Positions 1-6,689 of a stretch of 14,433 nucleotides of DNA are shown in pieces (position 1 is the stretch's first letter; every line of letters starts with the position of its first letter). The notes beneath the pieces are model-generated. The model was given only the letters and a program-made list of their open reading frames with translations, was not told where the DNA came from and did not search any database. This DNA comes from an uncultured Blautia sp. (GTDB lineage: Bacteria > Bacillota > Clostridia > Lachnospirales > Lachnospiraceae). The position numbers and the translations under genes are program-made. Location: the NCBI GenBank assembly GCA_900543715.1, contig UQSX01000076.1:1-14433 (forward strand), in the 5' to 3' direction.

Positions 1-870
1 GTGATAGGGGAAGGGTTATCGCTGGAAAAGGCAACCCTGGATTTAGGCGATAAAATCTGTCATTGCATAGACCTTCAGGAAATTTATTCGGATTATTGCA
101 AAAATGCTAGACCAATGTTTTCTATTGTGAAGGATACATTGGATTGTTTCCGGGAGTTTGGTACAGTACAAAGAGAACAGGTGGAATGCATAGAAAGTGT
201 TTTAGCCTGTGTAACAAACTTTGAGAAAAGCAAAGAAATCCTGCGGGGTAAGGGTATACCATATTTGGCAGTAGGTGACATGGCAGTATATTTCAGGTTT
301 GATTATGAGCTGCCTTTCGGCGGTACAATGGAAAGTATTGTAACAAAAGACCATCTCCTAAAATGGAAGTTTTCAGCCGAAGAATTATTCAATATTGTTA
401 GGCAATGCGAGGCACAGAAAATCGGTGCCTGTGCTTATGACTGGGTGGAAAGCCTTCAACCATATGATTTTGGCCATATACCTGTGATTGCAAGAGCAGA
501 AGATATCTACAATGCGCCATATGAGCTGTATGGATTGAACGGTGCCGGGGCGATACTTTACCCCGAAGTGCTGCGTCAATTTGAAGAGGCTTTTCATGAG
601 CGGGTCATAATCGTACCGTATTCAGAACGAAAAGCGGCCATATTACCGGAAAGCCGTATACAGGATATGTGGGTACAAAGAAAAATCCGGGAGTATACGG
701 AGGATACGGACGCGCGGTTATTTTTGTCCAGGCAGGTTTATTCGTATACAGAGGGGAAGTTTTACAGGCTCAAGGGTGGTATAGAACAATTACAGGCTGT
801 CATTGATCAGAAATTGGAGACAACTATGAATCATGAGAAAACACTGGTCGGTAAAAAGCAAAGCAGATAA
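1..870 (+). CDS. DUF5688-like protein, paralogue 1 (5' end cut off)
   Basis: First of five tandem DUF5688-like paralogues. The biochemical role of the family is unknown. The frame is open from the first base, and the N-terminal region carried by the siblings (for example the opening of the gene at 3742) is missing, so the GTG at position 1 is probably an internal codon. Family landmarks are visible: the segment YLAVGDMAVYFRF near residue 90, a KDHLLKWKFSAEELFNIV segment near 115-135, and near 175-215 a GAGAILYPEVL block followed by IIVPYSERKAAILPES. These match the GDMAVYFQF, LKQWGLTVQELF and VMPLSNDK blocks of the gene at 3742. No signal peptide or membrane segment is seen. The protein ends in a basic tail, GKKQSR. 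The next gene starts 24 bp downstream behind its own AAGGAGG site, so they are probably co-transcribed. Family assignment is from recalled sequence pattern. Confidence 0.75.
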   Translation: MIGEGLSLEKATLDLGDKICHCIDLQEIYSDYCKNARPMFSIVKDTLDCFREFGTVQREQVECIESVLACVTNFEKSKEILRGKGIPYLAVGDMAVYFRFDYELPFGGTMESIVTKDHLLKWKFSAEELFNIVRQCEAQKIGACAYDWVESLQPYDFGHIPVIARAEDIYNAPYELYGLNGAGAILYPEVLRQFEEAFHERVIIVPYSERKAAILPESRIQDMWVQRKIREYTEDTDARLFLSRQVYSYTEGKFYRLKGGIEQLQAVIDQKLETTMNHEKTLVGKKQSR

Positions 871-893
871 AATCTCAAGGAGGACAGACAAAG

Positions 894-1799
894 ATGGAAT
901 ATGAAGAATTCATCCAGTTTTTTACCCATGAAGTCAACTATAATTTAAAAATGCTGGGTGTTCCATGGCGGGCTAAGTATGAGAACACAGGCGGCAGAGA
1001 AGAAGTTTTGGTGGTAATCCATGGTGGAGGGCATGATTTTCCTCCGATTAAAGTTCACGATTATTACTAGGAGTTTTTGCAGGGGATGCCCTGGGGAGTC
1101 GCTGCACGGAAAGCAACACAGGATTTCTTTGATGATGAGAGCACAAAATGTGCACTGATGGATATGGGGCTTTTTCATGCAGATATGGTAATTCCCACTT
1201 TTATGAACACAGAGGAAAATGAGGAACTATTGAAAACCGTTCCATATTCAAGGTTTGAAGATTTAGCAGTTATACTTCAAATTGCATATCAGTCCCTGGG
1301 CGGTATCAATCTCAACCTTGTGGTAACAGACGATATCTTACAGGGATGGGGGCTGAGGTATGATGAACTTTATCAAATGGCCCTGGATAATCCGAGGAAT
1401 GTTGAGTCTGTACAGATGATAGAGTTGCACAAGATGATAGATATTATATCACCCGATGAAACAGTAGAGGATTTACCTCCCTTCTATGTGGTAACGAATA
1501 CTGGTCAACATTTAGGCGCTGCAGGTATTCTTTACAAAACCAGAATGTATGAACTTGCAGAAACTATGGGGGATGATATCTTATTGGTTCCTATGAGCGT
1601 TGACCATTTTTTGGCAATGCCGCTTTTAGACCAAAAGGGCATAGATTATATATCTAATGCACTACACAGTAGTAAAGAGGTAATCACTGGAAGTATAAAG
1701 CCCCTGTCTGGGAATCTATACCACTATAATTGTGAAACCGCACAGTTTCGTATGATTACTCCCAGCCAGTTAAAAGAAACGAAAAAACGAGGCAGATAG
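894..1799 (+). pseudogene. DUF5688-like protein, paralogue 2, interrupted by an in-frame TAG
   Basis: An ATG at 894 follows AAGGAGG (877-883) with good spacing and opens a frame of 58 codons. The frame ends in TAG at 1068-1070 and continues in the same phase to 1799. Both parts belong to one DUF5688-like protein. The first half (MEYEEFIQFFTHEVNYNL...) aligns with the start of the gene at 1809. The second half carries FEDLAVILQIAYQS, DDILQGWGLRYDELYQMALDNP and GAAGILYKTRMYELAETMGDDILLVP, close to paralogue 3. TAG is an ordinary terminator here: this gene, 7125-8167, 9108-10022 and 12816-13382 all end in it. A nonsense mutation (for example CAG to TAG) is therefore the simplest reading. Re-initiation at TTG 1077 or the ATG at 1086 could still give a C-terminal fragment. 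The end KKRGR is the basic Arg-terminated tail. Confidence 0.75.
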
Positions 1800-1808
1800 G
1801 GGGAGGGT

Positions 1809-2741
1809 TTGAGAAACGATAGATATTCAATCATAGAGAAAAGGGAATTTTATGAAACCTTTGTATATGAATTAAACAATAATTTACAAAAGATGGGATT
1901 AGGGTGGAAGGTGGTGCTGCCTGACCATATTTCGGATGGCTGTGTGATCAGTTTACAGGGCAGCCCAGAGAAAGGCTCAGAAATATTTCCTTTTGTAGCA
2001 TATAACCGTCATACACAGTTGGGAGAACCCCTGTGGCTGGTAGTCAGGAATTCGCTAGAGTTTTTATTGCGGGATGACCGGATCACCAAAGCCGCATTTA
2101 AAGAGATGGGGGTGTTATCGCCAAATCTAGTAGTTCCGACATTGATGAACGCGAAAAGAAATCAAGAGGTATTGGACAATTTCCCACATAAGCTATATGG
2201 AGACGGGGACCTTGCCATTGTATTGAGGATTATTTATCATTCAACAGATTGTTTGCTTGAAGATATGCACCTTAATTTAAGAGTGACAAGTGAAATGCTG
2301 AATGAGTTTGGAATGGATTTTGATACCCTTTATCAGTGGTCGCTTGATAATCCGGAAAATCAAAGGGCTGTTTCCGTGGAACCGTTTGGGACAGAACCGG
2401 AAAAGAAGGATATCTACATTATGACAACAGAGAGCTTTTACTGGGGTGCTTCTGCTTTTTTATACAAAGAAAAAGTACACGAGCTGTCAGATAAACTGGG
2501 TGGCGATATGATACTATTTCCTACAAGTATCAATCAATGCGTGGCATTATCAAATAAAAACAGGGACGGAAGAAAATGGATTCAGGAAACCCTCTACGAC
2601 TCTAAACAAAATGGTTTTCAGCAGAGGGAAAAAGATTTATCCGATTATATTTATGTTTATAGCCGGAAAACAGATGAGATCCGTAAAACAAGTCAAAGGA
2701 TGCGGCAGAAGCCAAAAGTGAATAAAAACCATAGCAGGTGA
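1809..2741 (+). CDS. DUF5688-like protein, paralogue 3
   Basis: 310 residues, function unknown. The TTG start lies just behind GGGGGAGGG (about 1799-1807), an unusually short spacing, 9 bp after the stop of paralogue 2. The closest relative in the window is paralogue 2: shared blocks are NLVVPTLMNAKRNQEVLDNFP (residues about 107-127, against MVIPTFMNTEENEELLKTVP), DGDLAIVLRIIYHS, MLNEFGMDFDTLYQWSLDNPEN and SAFLYKEKVHELSDKLGGDM. It is full length and so shows what paralogue 2 looked like before its stop codon. The last about 25 residues are basic and low in complexity, ending NKNHSR. The last two sense codons and the first base of the stop (AGCAGG, T) are also the 5' arm of a terminator hairpin. 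No catalytic motif, signal peptide or membrane segment is seen. Confidence 0.75.
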   Translation: MRNDRYSIIEKREFYETFVYELNNNLQKMGLGWKVVLPDHISDGCVISLQGSPEKGSEIFPFVAYNRHTQLGEPLWLVVRNSLEFLLRDDRITKAAFKEMGVLSPNLVVPTLMNAKRNQEVLDNFPHKLYGDGDLAIVLRIIYHSTDCLLEDMHLNLRVTSEMLNEFGMDFDTLYQWSLDNPENQRAVSVEPFGTEPEKKDIYIMTTESFYWGASAFLYKEKVHELSDKLGGDMILFPTSINQCVALSNKNRDGRKWIQETLYDSKQNGFQQREKDLSDYIYVYSRKTDEIRKTSQRMRQKPKVNKNHSR

Positions 2742-2777
2742 CTTTTCAGAGCGATTCAGAAAAGAACCTGCTTTTTT
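2733..2777 (+). terminator. Intrinsic terminator overlapping the 3' end of paralogue 3
   Basis: AGCAGGT (2733-2739) pairs perfectly with ACCTGCT (2766-2772). An inner stem CTTTTC (2742-2747) pairs with GAAAAG (2759-2764). The loop is 11 nt, and the right arm runs into T2772-2777. The left arm contains the Ser-Arg codons and the first base of the TGA of the upstream gene, so translation to the end should compete with folding. It splits the DUF5688 cluster into two transcription segments with possible read-through. Confidence 0.75.
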
Positions 2778-2788
2778 CATTTAATCAT

Positions 2789-2795
2789 AAAGGAG
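2789..2795 (+). promoter_or_regulatory. Ribosome binding site that fixes the start of paralogue 4
   Basis: AAAGGAG lies 8 nt before ATG 2804. The frame is open further upstream, to a GTG at 2738 that overlaps the previous stop. That stretch is inside the terminator hairpin and has no family similarity, so 2804 is preferred. Confidence 0.7.
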
Positions 2796-2803
2796 ATAAG
2801 AAT

Positions 2804-3745
2804 ATGAACCTCAAATTATATAAACAGTTTTCAGATGCTTACCAGCAATGTATTCGTTCCGCTTTTGAGGATTCCGCAATTCGCGGGGAAGTTAGAACGG
2901 TGGCTAGGGGTCTCCCGACCGAGGGAATCACAATTTTATTTGAGCAGGAGGGGCGGTACTGCCCCGTCATTCCGGTAAGGGAGGCTTTTTTGAGAGCGGA
3001 GATGTTTGACACCTGGGAAGAGGAATTGGCAGACCGGGCGATGGAAGTGTTCTCTGATGCGGAAGCGGAAGATCTGCGTATTGCAGTAGGCCAGTTGGAA
3101 CAGCCGGAATATGTGGCAGTATATGCCGCAAACCATAGAAGTGACCTGGAAGCCCTGAAAAAGAATGATATGCCTTACCAGGTTATGGGGGACATGGTGC
3201 TCTACTATATGTTTCACGCACCGCTGGGAGACGGGCGTTATTATCAGGCAGAAGTAACCAATAAACATCTGGCATCCTGGAAAATGAGAAAAAGTGATTT
3301 TCATAATTTTGTACTGGAACATTCGCTGGTATCCATGGAGAGCAAAATCTATCCGTTGTGTGAGAAGATTGAAAATGTGCTGGAAGGTATTTCGTGCTGT
3401 CTGAACAATGGAGAGGCAGAGGATAGCCTTGGTTATGTGGTCACGGGACCTGGAGGAGCGGCAAGTGTATTATACTGGGATACCTTACAGGAACTTAGCC
3501 GCCTGATGCCGGATAGCTTTTATATTTTGCCATATTCAGAGAGGGAGGCTTATATCCTGCCTGATACTATGGGAGCACTGGCACCAGCATTTTCCATTGA
3601 AGATGTCCACAAGAATGGGAACCGTCAGGTTCGACACAGCTTGGCTGGGTATGCCATATCAAGTCATGGTTTCCACTATTCACCATCGGAGAACAAGAAC
3701 AAATTGCTGACCATACGCGAATGGTTGAAGGGTGTAAATGAATGA
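2804..3745 (+). CDS. DUF5688-like protein, paralogue 4 (no Arg tail)
   Basis: 313 residues from ATG 2804, chosen for its good Shine-Dalgarno site. It belongs with paralogues 1 and 5: MPYQVMGDMVLYYMFHAP (residues about 126-143), NKHLASWKMRKSDFHNFVLEHSL, and a C-terminal GGAASVLYWDTLQEL block followed by FYILPYSEREAYILPDT. The last is nearly the same as IIVPYSERKAAILPES in paralogue 1. Its stop overlaps the start of the next gene (ATGA at 3742-3745), so translation is coupled. It is the only DUF5688-like member in the window without the basic Arg-terminated tail: it ends LKGVNE. No export signal or membrane segment is visible, and function is unknown. Confidence 0.75.
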   Translation: MNLKLYKQFSDAYQQCIRSAFEDSAIRGEVRTVARGLPTEGITILFEQEGRYCPVIPVREAFLRAEMFDTWEEELADRAMEVFSDAEAEDLRIAVGQLEQPEYVAVYAANHRSDLEALKKNDMPYQVMGDMVLYYMFHAPLGDGRYYQAEVTNKHLASWKMRKSDFHNFVLEHSLVSMESKIYPLCEKIENVLEGISCCLNNGEAEDSLGYVVTGPGGAASVLYWDTLQELSRLMPDSFYILPYSEREAYILPDTMGALAPAFSIEDVHKNGNRQVRHSLAGYAISSHGFHYSPSENKNKLLTIREWLKGVNE

Positions 3746-4647
3746 CATATGAAGAATATAAACAGGGACTGATTACAGAACTTGGGCGTCACATTGATGA
3801 AGAGCATCAGAGATTGATAGTAATAGCAGAAGGTACGGACAATGAGGAAATAGCCCTTGAACTTATGCAGCCGCCTGTGTGTAGCCAGTCATTGTCAATC
3901 CATAGCTTATATAGACAGTGGAAAGAAGGCGAATTAACGGCCCAGGTAAGCAGTATCTGCGATTATTTTGAAAAAAAGCGTGCTATTGAAACGATTGAGC
4001 AGTTAGAAAATGTTACGATTTGGGCGGCTAATTTTGAAAAGGCAGCCGAAAAGCTGGAAGGGAATGATATACCATATCTGCCTGTTGGGGATATGGCTGT
4101 ATATTTTCAGTTCTTTGATGAAGTCTATGACGAGGATGAACAGTGGCCTCTGGATTATAAAAGACCTGTCCAAAATGAACATTTAAAGCAGTGGGGACTT
4201 ACGGTACAGGAATTATTTGATAAAGTCAAATATTTCGATATGAATGAACGCTTTCAGACGGTTTTGGATACGAGCAGAGCTGTTCTGGCTCATACATTAG
4301 GGGCATTAAGCGGGGCGCTTCCAGACACAAAAGACTATTACGGGGTGTACAGCGAGAATGGGATTGCAATCATGTTCTATCCCGAGGGTTTGAGTGAAAT
4401 CTCAAGGCGTTTGGATGATGACCTGTATGTTATGCCGTTATCAAATGATAAAATCCTTGTCTGTCCAATATCAGGACACAGTTTGGAAACTTTGCAGGAA
4501 ATAGTAAAAAAGAGCAATGAGATGGATAAAAGAGCAGAAGTGTTCCCTGTCCAGGTCTCTAATATGGTGTTCCAGTTTGATGCCGAAAGCCTTGCAATCC
4601 AACCGGCGGCACAGATAGAGAAAAAAACGAGACATAAGGCAAGATAA
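3742..4647 (+). CDS. DUF5688-like protein, paralogue 5
   Basis: 301 residues, starting at the ATG of an ATGA overlap with the preceding gene. It gives the clearest complete example of the family here: an N-terminal helix MTYEEYKQGLITELGRHI, a central WAANFEKAAEKLEGNDIPYL then VGDMAVYFQFF (residues about 93-130), EHLKQWGLTVQELFDKV near 145-160, and a C-terminal YYGVYSENGIAIMFYPEGL with LYVMPLSNDKILVCPIS. It ends with a basic tail, KKTRHKAR. It is probably the last gene of the first transcription unit, because a 183-bp gap follows. Biochemical function is unknown. Confidence 0.77.
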   Translation: MTYEEYKQGLITELGRHIDEEHQRLIVIAEGTDNEEIALELMQPPVCSQSLSIHSLYRQWKEGELTAQVSSICDYFEKKRAIETIEQLENVTIWAANFEKAAEKLEGNDIPYLPVGDMAVYFQFFDEVYDEDEQWPLDYKRPVQNEHLKQWGLTVQELFDKVKYFDMNERFQTVLDTSRAVLAHTLGALSGALPDTKDYYGVYSENGIAIMFYPEGLSEISRRLDDDLYVMPLSNDKILVCPISGHSLETLQEIVKKSNEMDKRAEVFPVQVSNMVFQFDAESLAIQPAAQIEKKTRHKAR

Positions 4648-4830
4648 GATGAAGGCAAATCTTTGAAAGGGGGTGGTTAAGCCCAATCCAATAAAAATTC
4701 AGCAGTCATAGAAATTTAATTTGTACCAGTAGCTCGTAACTTATTCGGAAACTGATTACATTCAAACATTTGAAAGGAGGTAAGAGGTAATCCCGGGTAA
4801 AATGTGTAGCTACACCCTCTAAGAAGGGAA
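4648..4830 (+). promoter_or_regulatory. Leader region of the methyltransferase gene, with a 12-bp palindrome
   Basis: A 183-bp gap that probably holds the promoter of the methyltransferase gene, although I could not find a convincing -35/-10 pair. GTGTAGCTACAC at 4804-4815 is a perfect 12-bp palindrome ending 15 bp before the TTG start. It could be an operator or autoregulatory site. A strong AAAGGAGGT at about 4770-4780 is not followed by a credible reading frame at normal distance; the ATG at 4802 opens only six codons. Confidence 0.4.
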
Positions 4831-6345
4831 TTGGATTATAAATTAATAAATTTTTGTGAGTTTGACAAATATGCAGTAAAAAGTTATTGCGCCATACATG
4901 GGGTTGACGAGAGTGCCAACCTTGGGGATATTACGAAAGTTGATGAGAAAAAGCTACCTTATTTCAACTTTATCTGCGGTGGAAGCCCGTGTCAGGATTT
5001 CTCCCTAAGTGGGAAGCTGGCCGGTTCCGTCTGGAGGTGCAGAGATTGCGGGCATGAGGTAAACCCGCTGCAGGTACATTGGAGCAAACGGGATTTTTGT
5101 GAAAAATGCGGCTCAAAGAATCTGGATAAAACAAGGTCCTCTCTCCTTGTAGAGTGGCTTCGGGTTATCCGGGAAGTAAAGCCGATGTTTGGAATTTATG
5201 AGAATGTAAAAAATATTGTTCAGGCAAGGTTTCTAAACAGCACATTCCGTCTATTTGAGCAGGAATTGCAGGAATATGGATACAACACCTATTGGAAGAT
5301 ATTGAACGCGAAAAATTATGGGATTCCGCAAAACCGGGAACGGGTATACCTCGTCCTGATTAAAAAGGAATGTGATAATGGAAAATTCGTATTCCCAGAG
5401 CCAATGGAAAACGGGAGGCGGCTGATGGATATCCTTGAAGATGAGGTAGATGAGAAATATTATCTGTCAGATGATAAAGTGCAGAAACTGATTACAGACA
5501 TGAAGGAGCGGAAAGCGCTTCTGTATATGCCTGGGGAAGAGGAACTGAAACAGTGGGAAAATAAACTGTATAAAGTTGGACAGGTTCAGGGGTATCTTGG
5601 CGATCCCCAGACTGGCAGGGTATACTCTGCAATCGGTTCCAGCCCTACTTTGCTGGCAAGCGGTGCCGGAAGAAATAAAATAGCCGTGGTCGGAAGTATT
5701 GGAAATTCCCAACAGAGTGTTATACTATCAGGGATGGGAACTGCCAATACCCAGCTTGCGAGCCACGACCAGACAAAGATTTTGCAAGTGGGGGCAATCC
5801 GTGGAAGATATAATGAAGAGGGAAGAGTCGAACAGCACCTGGAACTAAAGGATAAGCCTTGGTGCAGCTATGCGATTACCTCCGTACAGAAGGATAACAT
5901 CATTCTGGTGCGGCAGGACACCGTAAAAGGCTACGAGGAATGTATGGCAGAGGGAGTTGTAAATATCGCCTATCCGAATGCTGCCGGAAAACGGGGCCGG
6001 GTACAGGGACATGGGACCATCTGCCCGACAATCACTGCGCAGGGAAATTCCCTGTGCAGGCTGGAATCAATCCTTCGTATCAGGCGGCTTACACCATTAG
6101 AGTGCTTCAGGCTGATGGGTTTTGATGATGAAGATTACCAGAAGGTCCTGGAAGCGGGCATCAGTAACAGCCAGGCATATAAGCAGGCAGGAAATTCGAT
6201 TGTAGTGAATGTCTTAACCAGTATTTTTGAAGCTTTATATAGCGCTATGCCTTACCTGTTTGAAGATGTAAAGATAGGAAGCTTTTTTTCCGGGATAGGT
6301 GCCTTCGAGAAAGCACTGGAACGATTTTATGGGAACCGTCAATGA
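4831..6345 (+). CDS. DNA cytosine-5 methyltransferase, apparently circularly permuted, with zinc ribbon
   Basis: 504 residues. It should transfer a methyl group from S-adenosylmethionine to C5 of cytosine in DNA. Motifs seen: motif II-like NFCEFDKYAVKSY (7-19), GDIT (32-35), motif IV GGSPCQDFS with catalytic Cys54, ENV (124-126), QNRER (167-171), RRLTPLECFRLMGF (418-431) and GNSIVVNVL (454-462). Motif I, normally at the N-terminus, is instead near the C-terminus as KIGSFFSGIGAFEKALERF (481-499). The N-terminus begins exactly where the chain would continue after motif I. C70, C73, C90 and C93 form a CxxC...CxxC zinc ribbon between motif IV and ENV. The region between about 185 and 410 is long and should read the target sequence. 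The TTG start follows GAAGGG at very short spacing, and the frame is open back to a TAG at 4807. No restriction endonuclease is adjacent, so an orphan, anti-restriction role is likely. The protein ends GNRQ, without the Arg tail. Confidence 0.88.
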   Translation: MDYKLINFCEFDKYAVKSYCAIHGVDESANLGDITKVDEKKLPYFNFICGGSPCQDFSLSGKLAGSVWRCRDCGHEVNPLQVHWSKRDFCEKCGSKNLDKTRSSLLVEWLRVIREVKPMFGIYENVKNIVQARFLNSTFRLFEQELQEYGYNTYWKILNAKNYGIPQNRERVYLVLIKKECDNGKFVFPEPMENGRRLMDILEDEVDEKYYLSDDKVQKLITDMKERKALLYMPGEEELKQWENKLYKVGQVQGYLGDPQTGRVYSAIGSSPTLLASGAGRNKIAVVGSIGNSQQSVILSGMGTANTQLASHDQTKILQVGAIRGRYNEEGRVEQHLELKDKPWCSYAITSVQKDNIILVRQDTVKGYEECMAEGVVNIAYPNAAGKRGRVQGHGTICPTITAQGNSLCRLESILRIRRLTPLECFRLMGFDDEDYQKVLEAGISNSQAYKQAGNSIVVNVLTSIFEALYSAMPYLFEDVKIGSFFSGIGAFEKALERFYGNRQ

Positions 6346-6552
6346 CAGAGATATAAAATCTTAATATAAAGAACATCAATGCAGAATGGATTGGGAAAAA
6401 CAGAACTATTTTAAACAGCAGGTCAAGGGATGCTATCAAATGCGGCAACCTAGTATCAAAAACAAAAGTGGAATTCTGCTATCAGGTTTAATTGACTGAT
6501 AGCAGATAACCTTGGAATGTGATATCACAAAGCCTTTGATGATATCATACTC

Positions 6553-6598
6553 CATACTGCCTGCTATCAGATATATGAAGCTGATAGCAGGCAGTATG
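6553..6598. repeat. 18-bp perfect inverted repeat with 10-nt loop
   Basis: CATACTGCCTGCTATCAG (6553-6570) is exactly complementary to CTGATAGCAGGCAGTATG (6581-6598), with loop ATATATGAAG. There is no T-run after either arm, so it is not an intrinsic terminator. It contains one decamer pair of the array at its apex. Confidence 0.85.
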
Positions 6599-6607
6599 TG
6601 ATTTGAG

Positions 6608-6633
6608 GGGAAACTGCTGTCAGTTTCCCTTTT
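6608..6633 (+). terminator. Intrinsic terminator downstream of the methyltransferase gene
   Basis: GGGAAACTG (6608-6616), loop CTGT, CAGTTTCCC (6621-6629), then TTTT (6630-6633). A compact 9-bp stem with a tetraloop and a short T-run. It probably ends the methyltransferase transcript; a decamer variant overlaps its loop. Confidence 0.65.
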
Positions 6634-6689
6634 CTGCTATCAGATTTTCGCGTAATATCCGCGGAATTGATAGCAAAAAATTGTGAATG

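Larger units (their letters stand above)
6430..6676. repeat. Decamer array, consensus CTGCTATCAG, both orientations
   Basis: Forward copies: about 6431-6438 (core TGCTATCA), 6476-6485, 6561-6570, 6614-6623 (one mismatch, CTGCTGTCAG) and 6634-6643. Reverse copies: 6496-6505, 6581-6590 and 6668-6675 (core TGATAGCA). Two head-to-head pairs (6476/6496 and 6561/6581) have the same 20-bp offset and a 10-nt spacer, although the spacer sequences differ. The third pair (6634/6668) encloses an imperfect GC-rich stem around TCGCG...CGCGG. The regular geometry suggests iterons or dimeric binding sites. Confidence 0.75.

Noticed and set aside
1068..1070. Pyrrolysine or other recoding of TAG
   Set aside because: Several genes in the window end in TAG, and no pyl gene or recoding structure is visible.
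1077..1799. Treating the post-amber frame as a separate gene with a TTG start
   Set aside because: The upstream 58 codons are in the same phase with a good ribosome site and match paralogue 3, so a nonsense mutation in one gene is simpler.
2936..3322. Longest antisense open frames (2936-3322, 11594-12049 and others on the minus strand)
   Set aside because: They are mirror frames of well-supported + strand genes, without ribosome sites or recognisable domains.
4802..4822. Possible leader peptide of six codons before the methyltransferase
   Set aside because: The AAAGGAGGT is over 20 bp away, and the frame is explained by the palindrome.
6386..6499. Small open frame of 37 codons (MDWEKQNYFKQQVKGCYQ...) after the methyltransferase gene
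   Set aside because: No ribosome site, and it runs through the decamer array. It may be a remnant, but coding is not supported.
6430..6676. CRISPR array
   Set aside because: Repeats are short, occur in both orientations with uneven spacing, and have no spacer pattern or cas genes.
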